A stretch of DNA of 64,000 bases, taken from contig JAQGBZ010000021.1 of assembly GCA_034687125.1 (NCBI GenBank), forward strand, positions 186,001 to 250,000. The letters run 5' to 3'. Below, in pieces: positions 39,201 to 52,700 of the stretch. How positions within the stretch are numbered: position 1 is the stretch's first letter; the number at the start of each line of letters is the position of its first letter. The translations under genes were made by a program, and so were the position numbers. The stretch comes from Neelides folsomi (Eukaryota; Arthropoda; Collembola; Neelipleona; Neelidae). A model generated the notes under the pieces. The model did no database searches. It was not told the DNA's origin and worked only from the letters and a program-made list of their open reading frames with translations.

Positions 39201-42200
39201 CTGTGAGCCCATTATGAGCCGACAGTGAGATGAAGGACGTTGAAAGTCACGTTGAGGACCATTGGAGTGGAATGGTCGTTCCTCTATGCAAATATTCGTG
39301 TCAGATCATTTTCATTCGAGAATAAAAATGGTTTATTTGGGACACACGATTCACAATTCTCCTCCAGGTCGCAGTTCATCCTTGGATTTACACACACCTT
39401 CAATTTCCCCATTAAAAAGTGAATTGCGAATTTCTCACTTTGTCACAATTCACAATTACACTTATGAGTTTCTGCAATAATAAAACCCTCAAAAACCAAA
39501 ACTTTTTTATATAATCATTTTATTTACGCGTAATCTACGATTCAATTTAATCGCTCCAACCTCCAACAAATGCGTACATACTTAAATCCCCACAGGTTCA
39601 AAATATTCAAAACAAAGTATTTAATACAGTGGTTGTACACATTAACAATTGTAATATAAACCCGAATAATTTAATTATAAATTTCTAATTTATTTGCATT
39701 CCTTTCAATTACTTATACATAGTTGATTTCATTTCACTTATTCTCAAAATTATTCTGTACAACTGTACATAGTATATACTCTAATAAATATATTAAGTAT
39801 TTGTAATGTAGTTTTAAAGTACTTATGTACAATCACTATAATTGGTTGTGCACCAATTGGGTGTATAAATGGTCATTTTATAATGTTATTGAGCTTATCG
39901 AAAAGTAGACTACTTGGCGACTTGCTTTACTGCACAAAGTCTCTCATAATAGCTTATGTAATTAAAAAACATTAGCAGAGAAGTTTAATTCTCGGCCTTT
40001 GCTATACCTGTATAGCCTTATATGGGTAGAAGCACACATTGCATACTTATATCCTTATTGTTGGATTGATGTGTCAGGATCTCGCCCTGTAAAGTGTATG
40101 TAAATAACTGTTGTTGTCTCACCTCCTTTTTCTACTAATAACGTTCATACATTTGGCTCATTTGAGTAATCGACGGGTGAATTGAAGGCAGGAGTACATG
40201 GAATCAAAGACGCTCATTTGAGGTAAAGAAGTGTGTAGTTCACCATTTGACTTCTAAATACTCGTTTGGAATGGGTTTGGAAGAGTTTGAAGTCTCTGAA
40301 GAAGCTAATTAAATTACCCATATCTTAATGAGCGAATAACAGGTTAGAGCTTGGGATGTATGAACAACCAGAGTTTTAGAGATAAATATCCTCAAGAACT
40401 CTAGCTATAAATCCTATAAACATAGACACCTCACGTAATGTTAATAAGTTATTAACATTACAATAAGGAAAACTAAAACTAAACATCAGATAAATGATAA
40501 GTCTACTTTGATCCTCTGAAACTCTTTTAATTTTCTAACTATAGAGTACGTGCATTATAACTATTATACTCATTGTTAGTATACATGGGTTAATTGTTGG
40601 TTTGAATGAACGAAGTCTTGAAGGAAATGTTTATGAATTTATCAATAGTGAGTGTGTAGAAGAATAATGTGGAAGAGGAATTGTGAATTGAACGTGGAGA
40701 AGTGTGAGGGATGAAGATCTGTGCGGATTGCGAATGGTAAAAGTGAAGGGAAGTGCATTGTGGATTGTTTCTCTAAAGTGCATCAGGAGGAAGGCGAGGA
40801 GGTGGAGGGACGAAGAATGAAACAACACTTGGAACATCAAACACATTCATTCAACTCATAGCAGTCGGACAATCACAAACTCCATTACTTCGCTCTCATT
40901 CAACATTTTTACTAAAAGGTTCATTTTCAATTAATTAATTACACTATAATTATTTTAATATATTTATATGGACTATACTTGTGATAAATACTCACTTACA
41001 ATAATCATAAGCTTTACTGACATGGGTAATTGATATAACTATAATTTTGGCTTTTAATTTTAATATTTATATTAAATTAAAATATATTAATTGAAATTTC
41101 AAAATTTAATTAAATCTGATCCTCAATTAATAATTTCCAATTTCTTTTTAATCATTTTATTAATGTTATTTAAATCGTGATTATATAATCAAAAGACTAG
41201 TGAGACTAGGTGTAAACAGAGAATTTAATTTAATCATGGTACTTGCATGTTTATTCTTGAGTTGTAACGAGGAGCATTTCCGAATTATGTGAACAGCAGC
41301 CTTTGCATGAATATTTAATAGCCATTTCAATTTCTGATTTTTGTCTCAACTCCAAGTTTCTATTTATTTTTCAACCCGCATTACCCATAGACTTGTTCAC
41401 AGACAAGAGAATTACCCTAAGTACAATATAATGTGAGAGGAGAGTTTTTTCATCAGTTAACAGTAGTTCCATGTTTTCCAATCCACCGATAGAGATCTGA
41501 GGAGAATGAAGTGGATTACGGCGTAATGTGAACTATCATTTTTTACCATTAGCCAGAAGATCCAAAGTGTCGGAAACACAACACACCGTTTGGATTTTCA
41601 TCTTCCCCTTCAAAACTGCATCTGGTAAATGTGAGCCAAGGATTCACATTCATCCTCAACTTTCCAAAAATCCAATCTCAACTGAAAGTACATGAATCAT
41701 AAATCCGCGAGTGGACCAAGTGAAAAAAATCGTCTGTGTGCAATATTTAAATTGCTGCCCAGAAGTGGAAGAGTGTTCTTGGGATTGAAGAAATAAAGGA
41801 TTTAAGAAATAAAGCTAATTCCGTATTAAAGGCTCAAGGTTTGACAGGGCGGACCTTCGTGAGTGTGAACCTGAGCTCATCGTGGAATTGTTCAATTCTT
41901 GAGGAAGATCCTTCGATTTGCCTGCTCCTCGTGGGCTCCTTTTTCCATTCAAAGCCAACTTTCATATTCTCTCCTGTGATAAGGCGGCGACCCGAGGAGA
42001 GCCTTTGGATTATTCGACAAATGCACAAGAGTGCTAATAAAGGCAGTAAGGGGAACAGTCGACTCGTTCTGCACTCGTGCTTAATTTAATCAACTTACCT
42101 GTTCTAAACTGCAGACTTTCCAAAATATTTTCTCTGTCTTCCATTTGTTCAGCGCCAGAACATTTTTGTGAGATCATAAACAATTCGTTTCGAGAATCAG

Positions 42201-42671
42201 TTCAGGGCAGTGGAAAAATATAGAAAATGTGTCTTATAATTCCCAATATTTGGGTTATCATTGAGGACAGCGAGAGGAACAGGGCAATTGGCTCTTCGAC
42301 CTGACTACCTTCTTCAAACAACAACTTCACATCAAAAGTAAACATTGAGCTAATCTCACCCTTGCCGCTATTTCTATTCAACTCTGGATTCACATCATAT
42401 GTGGAATTATAAATAATACAATTCTAAATATTCACTTAATCCTGTTACAACATTCTGTTTTCTTAAATTGTCAATATCACTCAATGTAAAAAATATCAAC
42501 AGTACACTTTAAATAAGATAAAACTGGAGTTATCTTCTGTCCATTTTTAACATTCTATCCATATCGGACAGAATTCTGAAAAGTGATCAAACTAACAATA
42601 AACTCATAAGCTACACGTGGATTTAATACGAATTATTAGATAAAATAATACAAAATTAATAGAATCGACCA
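33205..42671. other. Non-coding interval, axonemal gene to ZIP gene
   Basis: About 9.5 kb without a recognisable exon. It is strongly AT-rich from 33.2 to 35.2 kb. A plus-strand open frame at 37541-37843 (100 codons) shows no known motif or splice partner and was not called. A short tandem repeat at 38990-39020 is listed separately. Confidence 0.55.
38990..39020. repeat. Three-copy 10-bp tandem repeat
   Basis: The word TTTTAACTCT is repeated about three times without a break, inside non-coding pyrimidine-rich DNA. No function is evident. Confidence 0.7.
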
Positions 42672-42760
42672 AATTCCCAGAATCAAGACAGTTAATATAA
42701 TCAAGCAAATTAGCAGAATCAAGCAAATTACTAAAATCAAGCCAATTAACAAGAATAATT
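42672..42760 (+). repeat. 18-bp tandem repeat just upstream of the ZIP start codon
   Basis: Four to five imperfect copies with period 18 begin at 42672, 42690, 42708, 42726 and 42744; the shared core is ATCAAGCAAATT. The array ends a few bases before the ATG at 42764, so it is probably 5' leader or core promoter. An in-frame TAA at 42698-42700 and no intervening ATG show that it is not translated with the transporter. Confidence 0.7.
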
Positions 42761-42763
42761 AAA

Positions 42764-45700
42764 ATGGAGCTTCTGACAGTCAAGATATTGGTTTTATCAT
42801 TGAGCGGCGTCATTCGACTCATATTTGGCCTCGTTCCCATCTTCTTTGTCCGATACCTTTCAAAGAGATGGGGCAAAGTTGGTGATCGGCGCATGAAGGT
42901 CGTCATTGGGCTCCTCATGTACTTCGGTGGCGGGGTTTTGTTGGCCACATGTTTCCTCCACATGATGCCCGAAGTTCGTCAAAGTTTTGCCAAAGGAGCT
43001 CCCAACATTGACATCCCTATAGGAGAAATCGTGTTCATCATCGGGTTCTTCTTTGTTTATCTTCTCGAAGACGTTGTCCATTCGTGCTTGCACAAGCGAA
43101 GGAAAGGAAAAGAATCCTCAGCAACTTCTTCGACCTCAAGTCCCGGGTCGATCCGGACCATTTCAGCTGCTGAGAGCGTTGAAAAAATTAGCGAACGGCA
43201 GAACAAGGCTTCAGTTGCAGAAAGCCGGTTAGCCCGGCCGGAATTCTCCTTAGGCCCTGGACCTCTCCCTCATCATCAGAACGGCCACCATGGGAGCGAA
43301 GGAGCAGAAGGGAACGGAGGAGAAAAATTCTCGTACATTGACCCTGACTGGTGGAGAGACACCGTGATTGCCAATTCCCAGATGAACCTCCTATCCAATT
43401 CAACCTTCTCCGTCTCTTCCCTCAACCATCCGCTTCACCTTCAGCACAAAATGTACAGTGGGGAGAAGAACCCTCAACATCTCAACAACATCCCTCCCCT
43501 AAGGACCGGAAATAACAACAACAAGAACAATGCGAATAATACAAATATGAATAATATCAATTTCCGCCCTCCTACGTTGGAACTTAAAAAAGAGGAAGGT
43601 CATGGAGGGCACGGAGGTCACTCGCATATTCACATGGAAAGTGATGAAGACTTTGCGGGATCATTGAGGAATTTGCTCATTGTGGTGGCCATCTCTTTCC
43701 ACGCAGTTTTCGAAGGGATGGCGATTGGACTCCAAGGCACGGAAAAAGATGTTTGGTATTTGTTTCTCGCTGTGAGTCTTCACGAATGTACGATTTTATT
43801 CTGCATCGGAATTGAACTCATTTCGTCGAGGACGAGATTGGCCAAGATGATCACATACATTTCCGTTGTGAGTTTGGTGAATCCCATTGGGATTGCCGTT
43901 GGAATTCTCATCAGCGAAAACTCATTCAGATCAATGACTCTCCACGCTCTCATCATTGGGTCCTTCCAGGTAAATATTTTTTTCTTAACAACTGTACTTC
44001 TAATTAAGACCTTTAACAACACCCCATGTCACATATCCTCATTTGCATTTGTTGGTTCGTTATTAAAGTTGTCTTAACTTCTTGATATCTGAAAGGAGAT
44101 ATGTACAGTTAATAAAGGAAGGGAGTTTGGATATCACTTCCTATATAATATTCATTTCAATTCTTTCGTGCAGATAATTGTAATGTTTAATGTTAGTTCT
44201 GCTAAGCTGCTAATTGACTTAATGCACCACACAACTTGTTATAAGTCAGACCAATTTCCTACTTGCGTTCCTTCATTTTTCCCACACCTGCATTCTTTAT
44301 CATTTTTTATGCCTGATTGCAGCAATTTCAATTTTAATTCAACACTTGTGGTTTTGAAAGGAAACTTTTCGTTTCGTCTCATTTAACCAGCGGCTCATTT
44401 ATTAAAACCAATTTCTCGTTTTTTGGTGGTGGAATTTGTCATTTGGAAGTGAAGCGGCTCTCACAATTCTCCACAATGCATTTAATGTAGCAATTTAGTT
44501 CAGAGGTTGAAAGCGATGAAATGTTTAATCCGCCAAATATTTCATCGCGTGATGACCAATACATTAAACGCCCATAAAATCTTCGTCTGAATTACCTGCG
44601 TATTTTTTATATAAAATGTCTGGCCATTATGTTCAGCTTTTTTATAGGATGAGCATTGAACTGAACGGGGCGGCTCATTTCATTTTTTCCTCTCGCGAGT
44701 TTAACAATGGTCAACTTGGCCATGTTGAACTTGACGTATACTTTCCATTTCCAATTGTCATCGTTTGGGTGGTCCACGTCTATTGTCATTCTAATCATTT
44801 TTACTTCATTTTACTAATGAATCTAATTAAATGACTTCAAAGGAAATTCATCTGACAATATTATATTCATAGTTACGAACTTTCATTAGTAAATTAAATA
44901 CAATGGTTCATAACTCATGTTGGTTGATAAAGGAGATAATGTCAGATTTTCTTTTTATTAGGATTTACATTATATGATAATGTTTAATGAACCAGGAAAA
45001 GATGAGGATGAGACTGAAAAAGGAACATGATAAATAAGCCAAGTGGAGTGGCGGATGATTTCATGCCAATTCGCATAGGAGGAAAATGAGGGCGAGTCGT
45101 TTGAGTGATGCAATTGAGTTGTAGGAAACTGTGGAATTGTTACAACTTTACGGTTCCCTTTGTTTACCCTTCGATCACAGGAGTGAGTGGAGATTTGAAC
45201 ATGGTGGGAAGATTGGAGCTCTTCCGTGGTTTTTTATCTGTGTGAGTCTCCACAGGGTTTTCCTATTCCGCATCTTGCACAAATTATGGGTGGGAAGAAT
45301 TATCCACGCTATCATTCAGTTTCTTCCCTAATCATCATCAATTTGCTCCTGTAAATTTGAAAGTTTATCAATCAGTCATAAGATCTATCTCACTGATATT
45401 ACATATGCCCGGTTAATAACGCTATTTTTGTATCTCAACAAAGATGTTCATTTCGAGATTAAGTTATGTAAATCTTATACTGCCTTGAGATTTATCCAGA
45501 TCATCTTTTTATAGCCGATGGAGCGTAATAGAAGGAATTAGCTAATGTATATCATGAAATCATTTAAGATATTACCGAACAATTGGCGGATTAAATCTTC
45601 AAGAACTTTTAAATTATGTATTAATTAGCATTGAACCCATAATTAAATAGATTAATCTCAATGTATTCATCACTATTCATCATATCTGTATTTAAAAAAA

Positions 45701-46375
45701 TTACTTACGCAATAGTTTATACCTACTTATTCATAAAATGAATTTTAATTAAATTATTCCAGGATTTAATTAAATTTTTTCTTTTACGTTGTAGTTTCAA
45801 TTAATGTAAATCATTCAAATTGTATTGTATGCTATATAGCTCGTATTGCTAAATATGTATTTATAAATGTTCCATATTAGAATTAGAATAATTACTCATA
45901 ATATGTATATACCTACTATGTATTGTAAATAGTATTTGTAAATACATTTAATCTAAATATTGGTTCAATTATTTATTATTAATATTTGCAGGGATTGGCG
46001 GCTGGAACTTTGTTGTACGTTTCCCTATTCGAGATTTTTGCTGAAGAAGGGAAAAAGTTAAAGAGGAAATTTTTTCACATTCTTGTCGCCATTCTTGGGT
46101 TCATTCTCATGGGGTCGATTGAGTTTATCGGTACGTGAATTTTCTCATATGAAATCAAATTTCCTAGTTTTTTTACTTTTAATAACAAAAAAGATAAAGA
46201 TGTAAACAACTTTATAAATGGGTTCTAAAATTGGGTTAAATTCTTGTAAATAGGTGGACATAGCCATGGACCAAAATCCGAGCGACATGATGACCACGGC
46301 GGACATCACAATCATGAAAAAGGCGAACATGACCATGATGAAGGCGACCACGATCACCATCACCATCATCATTAA
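42764..46375 (+). CDS. ZIP-family (SLC39, ZIP1/2/3-like) zinc transporter
   Basis: Three exons (42764-43969, 45992-46130, 46254-46375) join in frame to 488 residues; the introns are 2022 and 123 bp. The product should carry zinc, and perhaps other divalent metals, into the cytosol across the plasma or an internal membrane. Eight membrane segments are visible, about 6-29, 45-69, 85-108, 303-324, 332-352, 363-384, 394-418 and 429-448. The ZIP signature is present: H313 and E317 in HAVFEGMAIGLQ of the fourth segment, H340-E341 in AVSLHEC of the fifth, and FQGLAAGTLLYVSLFEI across the first splice junction. The long loop between segments 3 and 4 (about 110-302) is Ser- and Asn-rich and ends in a metal-binding GHGGHGGHSHIH (279-290). 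The C-terminus (449-488) has 16 His in 40 residues and ends in six His, which is unusual for this subfamily. The start is the first ATG after an in-frame stop. Confidence 0.93.
43970..45991 (+). other. Large first intron of the ZIP gene
   Basis: It begins GTAAAT and ends TTGCAG, both in phase 0. The coding frame runs on from exon 1 for 36 more codons to a TAA at 44075-44077, and AATAAA follows at 44111-44116. No other exon was recognised inside it. Confidence 0.8.
44111..44116 (+). terminator. Possible intronic polyadenylation signal in the ZIP gene
   Basis: AATAAA lies 34 bp after the stop codon reached by reading through the first donor site, with a G/T-rich stretch following. It could end a short transcript that lacks the last two exons. 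Confidence 0.35.
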
Positions 46376-49300
46376 CTATTTGTAGTCTATTAAATAATAT
46401 TATTAATTATTTTATAACAAACACCAAAGTATATTTCCATTAAATAGGCAATTTGTATTTTTCGACTTTTGAGGCATCTTCTTTTGGCTATAATGAAAAT
46501 GGAAATATCATACTTTCAATTTTCGACTTTAAATAATTAATTATAAACAATAATAATATTACAAATTTGAAATTTAACTTTTAACAAGAATGAGTGGAAC
46601 TATTCAATCTAAATAATGAGTGTCATTGTCATTAAGAACTGAGTGATAACAATAATTTATAATAACGAGTTAATGAGGTTAATGTTACACAAGAAGAGAT
46701 AAAAATGAATTCTCTTTGAATATAACATATTATATGGTAGGTAGAATTAATTTAAACTCAAGTACCTGTGCTTCATACATTCTAATTTTTCCTATTTTGT
46801 TAACTCTATCATTTATTTAATTTAATAAAAATACCTAACATTAACAATAACGTAATAAATAACTGTTTTCTGAATATAGGGCTTCTAACTTTGCTAACAA
46901 TTTCTCATTGACTTATTTGATAAAAAAAAATTTTATAATAAATAATAACTAATTGTAAAATTTACATAATTGAGTTATACATTGACCAAAGCGTCTGATG
47001 ATCAATTAAGAACCTGGGCTTCTACTTAATTATATGGGCTTTTTGAAGTCTCCCTTTTATTCGAACCCCAGCCAGGATTCTTATCCCTTACAGGAGTGTA
47101 AATCATAAATAGGTAAAAATGTGCTAATACATTAAATGTAAATGAATTGTTATTTTTACTTTAATTGAACGTCTGTGTTAAATACTTAAGAATAAAGGTG
47201 TATTTATCATACAAGTTTTGTGGATGAATTAAAAGCAGTGTAAACAAAGATTTATTTAATATTATTTATGACGTAAATATTTGTCATTTCTTATAAAAAT
47301 ATAATTAAGAATAATTAAGCAATTGTGTGGATAATCAGAAAATGTTAATTATTTAATTTTACAAATACTTATTAAATATATTTAATATTAGTACTGAGCA
47401 AATTCAATTAAATAGTCATTATAAGGGATGATATTTATATCTATCTTGTATTTACCAATGTGAGTAGGATTAAAGAATTAAATATACTACATATCATATT
47501 TGTAATGTTTTTGTTATAAGAAGCATTTTGTCTTTACAACCACGACAAGAGATTAATAAAAAGAAACGATTAAAATAAAACAAATTTCTAAATCATTTAA
47601 TATTTATTTCTTGGCTTTGTTACATGAAAAATAGCAACTTCGAAACCGTTAATTCTCCATTTAATAAGTTATACGTCCTACTAAACATTAAATAACCCAC
47701 GACGCTCACTTTACCTCCACCATTAACTGGTGAAATTGCCAACTCCAAAGCGCCAGTTTCATCATTAAAAACTGCAGATGATTTCCTCAACATTTATTTT
47801 GTCACGATGATAGAATTAAAAGTCACATAATTAATTTTATTCACTCATAAGGATCATTTTTCATTTTAAATTATTCTCTTAACAGTCGCCCAACTCCTCC
47901 ATGAACATTTTTTCAACATACGAGTCTAACAGGTTTAAGAAGAACTTTTCGTAATATATAATAAGTTGTATACGCTCATAACAATTTAGAGGTTAATTAG
48001 GACTAATGAATAATGCCTAGAGTATTTAAAACTTTTCCTAATTGTACAATAAACTCCTGTTCCTGTTAAAGGGAACAAGAGAGCTCTTTTTTTACATACA
48101 TGGAGATGTAAACACTGACTAAATCTCCTCAATTAAAATTATGAAATAATAAAATTTTTAAAAGGTCCAATTAATACATTCATTTGTTCTTTAACACACG
48201 TACATTTACATTTTGAACCTCATTCGTCCTTCACATTCGTCCTTACATTAAAACAACATTTATTATTTTTACAGTAAGTTTAACCAAGAGAGGTTTTATT
48301 TACAATTTGATTGCTTCGTAACTTTTGAGAGCTTATTTTTAATTTCTTAATTATTAGGTTTATTGTTACAAAATAAGTTTTGACCTCCTTGTACTTTTAT
48401 TTGAAAAAAAATCTATTAAATGAGCGTAAATGAAAAATTAGTTAATATTATCATTATTATATTTTATAAACATTAAAGGAACATTATTTTAACCTTACGC
48501 AAATTCTCTTTTTCATTTTCGTTTCATATTCAAAAGGCTAAAAGGATTTTTTTCCTAAATAAATAATAATTGAGATCTTCATATTTAGGACTTGTACAAA
48601 TAGTCTATTCATACATATATACCTGTATACTTATTTATATGTAGTGTACATCAATTAAACGATTGTTTAAATAAACTACTGTTACATCCAATGTCACTCA
48701 ACGTGTATTTCCTATTTCATGTACTGATACTTCAATTCATGTTAGAATTTTAACACTAAATTTCGTACATTTATTTAATTTGTTTAACGTTTACATTTGT
48801 TTACATTACACGAAAGTTGCAGACATCAATGTTAATTTGCGCACTTAATTTACAATATGAGTTTTAGACGTGAGTAAATTCAGAGAAACATACACAAGTG
48901 AAGTTTTTCCAACGCGTGAAACAGAAATTATTATGATGAGTAATGAAGAATTTGTTCAAATAACACTTTTTTTGTTCAACTTCAAGACTATCTTTGTTTA
49001 AAGCTGATTTCGGTCGCAAAAGACCAATGTTAAAATGCAATAAAATATTCATCTTGACTTTTACAATTTACACTTACTTTTGTTAATATAGTTCCATTTT
49101 AGAAATGTGACAAATTGGCAATTAACGAAAAGGAAATTTCACCGAGAAAATTCACAGGTTCACAGTATTAAATGTTATAAGTAGATAACAATAATTGTTA
49201 AAAAAACTGGCTGAATAAAATATCACAACATTTTATAGAACCAAAAGCAATTGAATAAAAAGTTATAAAAATTACATTTTTATATAATTATATAATTCAT

Positions 49301-49732
49301 ACATATTATACTTTATATTACATAAATGGTTGATAGAACAATTTGATAAATCATTAGCTTCATTAAATTAAATAGTAAAATTCGATATTTTAATTCTAAA
49401 GTATTCATCAATGGGAACATCAAGGTAATTTCAATTATAAAGCTTTTTAAAGATCAAAAGCCAAATAATAATTATATTTAAATAATTATTAAGGAATGCA
49501 TCTGTCATATTTAAGCAGATAGTTTCTTCCTGATTCCCAAAGTAAAAGTCTTAATCCTAATTAACAATTAAGTTGCCACAAGGTTATAAAATAATTGAGA
49601 AGAACTCCACTCTGGAATAAATAAATAGAAGTCTTGAGACGTTGATCCAGTAACATTAGTTTATATGAAATTTTTTGGCTCTTAACATCTCTCCCACGAC
49701 GACGTGTTGGTTCGGAGGAAGCTTTGGGGGCT
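46376..49732. other. Non-coding interval between the ZIP and dpr 3' ends
   Basis: The two flanking genes converge here. The sequence is very AT-rich, with no exon or RNA gene recognised. AATAAA-like words occur but none is clearly tied to the ZIP 3' end. Confidence 0.6.
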
Positions 49733-49738
49733 TTTATT
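49733..49738 (-). terminator. Polyadenylation signal candidate of dpr
   Basis: AATAAA on the minus strand lies about 40 bp after the dpr stop codon. A short 3' UTR would result; longer forms are possible. Confidence 0.45.
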
Positions 49739-49778
49739 ATTACAGTTCTTTTCAGACTTGCAGAAGTTGACTGAGGGA

Positions 49779-52700
49779 TTAGAGAAGACATTTTCTCCTC
49801 CCAGAGTGAAATGAGAGAAGAAAGGGAGAGGAAAGCACACTGGAGAGAATTGAAAACACGAGGAGCTGCTGATTCAAAATACGACTCGCTGACCCCGTTT
49901 GCATTGCCGCTGGCCGCTCACCTACAAATTAACAACCAAAATTAATCCACATTCATCCACATCAAAATGAAATAAATTCAAATGAAGGAGTTAGGGGAGT
50001 TGAAAGAAAAGCCTCAAGTCTTATCCACTTGATCTCAACATTCCTCATATTTCACTTGAATAAGAAATGAGATAGGAGAAGTGAAATTGAGACTTGAATT
50101 TTAATTTCAAAATAACCTGACTGAGATTTATCAAAAATTGAATAGCTTTAAGGGATTTTCAAATATTTTTCAAATATACAATATCAATCCCAAGCTTTCA
50201 AATTAAATCTTATTATACCAACTCTGATCCAATATAAAATACAATTAGTTAATTACCATTGAGGACATAAACTCTAACACTCGCAACGTCGGCATTCGAA
50301 GGGCTGCATGAGTATTTTCCAGAATCGCTTCCTCTCGCATCTTGTATGAGGAGATACGACGTCGTGATTTCACCCTAAATATTAAAATTTCATATTAGAA
50401 ATCATTTACTTCTAAGGTAGAAAATAAAATCTTAAAGTAAGTGTAAAATTAAATAGAACGAAGTTTACTTTCTCTGTGATGACGGAGACTCCTCCACGCT
50501 CGGAATTATAGTTGATAACCTGGACAAGAAAAGTGTCATTAATGTTAAATTATTAAGGAATTATAAATTACATAAATGAATCGATAGCTTACCTCTTCCT
50601 CATGGTACCAGAAGATGTAGGAAGGAGGTTCGGGGCTGTACTTGATGATGCACGTCAGGTTGATCATGCTCCCTTTGTCTACGTGGAGGTCGGGGCCTCC
50701 GAGGATTGAAGCAGTTGGAACTGAAATACAAATGTTAAAAAAATTATAGAAAAATCTCTTAATTTCAAAAAACCACATGAATAAAAAATGCACAAATCAG
50801 TTTAGTGTTAAAGCTTTAAAACGATTATTTTAATAACAAATTATTAAAAGTCTCTAAAATAAAATACTTTAATTACTGTAAATTATCCAAACGTTATAAT
50901 TTTAAATCTATGGATAAACGACTCAATTCATTTTAATAAATGAGCGTCTGGTAATTCTTAGAAATGAATAGAATTCCAACTCATTGTCAATGTTTAAAAT
51001 ACCGTTCAACCAAATAAATGAGAGGATTGAACTAAGGATTGTCGGGAGAGATTGAAAAGCACACGTTGTTTCTCATCAGAATTTGAACAAACGAGTGAAT
51101 TTGACAATCAGCTCATTTGCTTTCTTCCGTTGACGACAGCGAGACATCATATGAATGATTTCACATGAAATTGTCTATACTTGGTAAGTGACAACTTACA
51201 TAATACACTTAAAGTACTTGCTATGTCATTTAATAAGATAGGATAGAATTAATAGAATAATTAATAACTAAACAGCATTAAACACATACTAAAGGTGAAG
51301 ACATCCTATGCACGTAATTTACAAATGTTCATAAGCATTGTCTGATTAATAAAGATTATTTGGAATATATCAATATCAAAATATAATAATTTGCCAGAAT
51401 GTTTTTGCTAAATCGTCAAATAATAAATTAATAAATGAATTAAAAATACTTAACTTTAATAATAAGTTTATAGTTAACCAATTTTCCTTCTTTGTTTTAT
51501 TATTTGTAACCTCAAAAAATATTAATAGTGGATCGGGAAGGGTTAATTTTTCCTCTTGGGCGGAGTTTATTGAAGCGAATGTGAAATTATCTTCCTCGGG
51601 GTCTTCTAGAAGGTCTTGAAGATGGAAGTGGATCGGGTTTGGAAGGATTACCCAATTCCTTCCGCTCCTCTCCATTCCAATGGAATCAACCCAATGAATG
51701 GAAATGAGGCTAGCAGACAATTACAATTAATGCAAATACAAGTTCTCATTTCCAAGATTTCATTTTGTAAGCTCCTTTCCCAACTCCTTTAAATTGCTCC
51801 ACTGTGAAAGTCTCGATCTTTACGCACTTCCTTATAATAAAGCCCAAGAGAAAAACTTGGTCCTCTGTTTCTTATTACTTTTCCTCCTAATTCACTCAAT
51901 TCTTCAATTCTTATGGCTCAAAAGATTCCTCATAGCCCTCATAAGACTTTCCTCCTTAAGTCCCCTTCCATGTCAGCTAACTCCCAGCTTTCGCACATGC
52001 CGTAATTGCTACTTACAGCCTCCATTGTCTCTTCCTATGTGAAAAGAAGGAGATGGCGGAGGAGCCAATGTCTTAATAAGATTTATCGTAAGAATGGGCT
52101 AAAGAGAAAGTTTTCGGGAGCGGAGGAAATCTTTTTTCATGTTAATTTCCCCGAGAAGTGAAATTGGAGTTGACGGGCTGAGTTATTCCGCGACTTTCCC
52201 GCCTCTCCTCCCCATACAAATTACAGAGCCAAGGGAAGTTAAAAAGTTAATGGATGAAGATGACGGTGGGGGAGTTGAGCGAAACACACGAGTAATTAAC
52301 AAAGCGCATAAATAAAACTACTGGAGACTTTAGAGACTCCCATTCCAACACACACATTCCTCTTCTTCTTCTTACCAACAACATTGAGGTTGACGTAAAA
52401 ACTTCGATGGGGTTGAGTGCTGATCTGACACTCGTAAATGCCCTGAAATTATTAAATATAATATTTAACTGAATAATATTATAATACGGGTTTTGCACTC
52501 ATGATCTGTATTAAAGTAATGACAATATTTTAATTATAAAATATTTAATAACTCACGGCATCTCTCTTTTGAGTGTATTTGATTTGTAGAGTCCATTCGT
52601 CGTTTGATCTTTGATGGATGGCTTGGAATCGTTGATCACTTGTATAAGTATACGTGGCCACTGTGAGGATGTGAATGTCCCGATGACGAACCCACGACAC

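Noticed and set aside
42604-42963. 119-codon minus-strand frame with SANLLD-type repeats
   Set aside because: Produced by the 18-bp leader repeats and the antisense of ZIP exon 1.
47040-47090. GGGGTTCGAAT on the minus strand as a tRNA T-arm
   Set aside because: The T stem does not pair and no acceptor, D or anticodon arm can be drawn.
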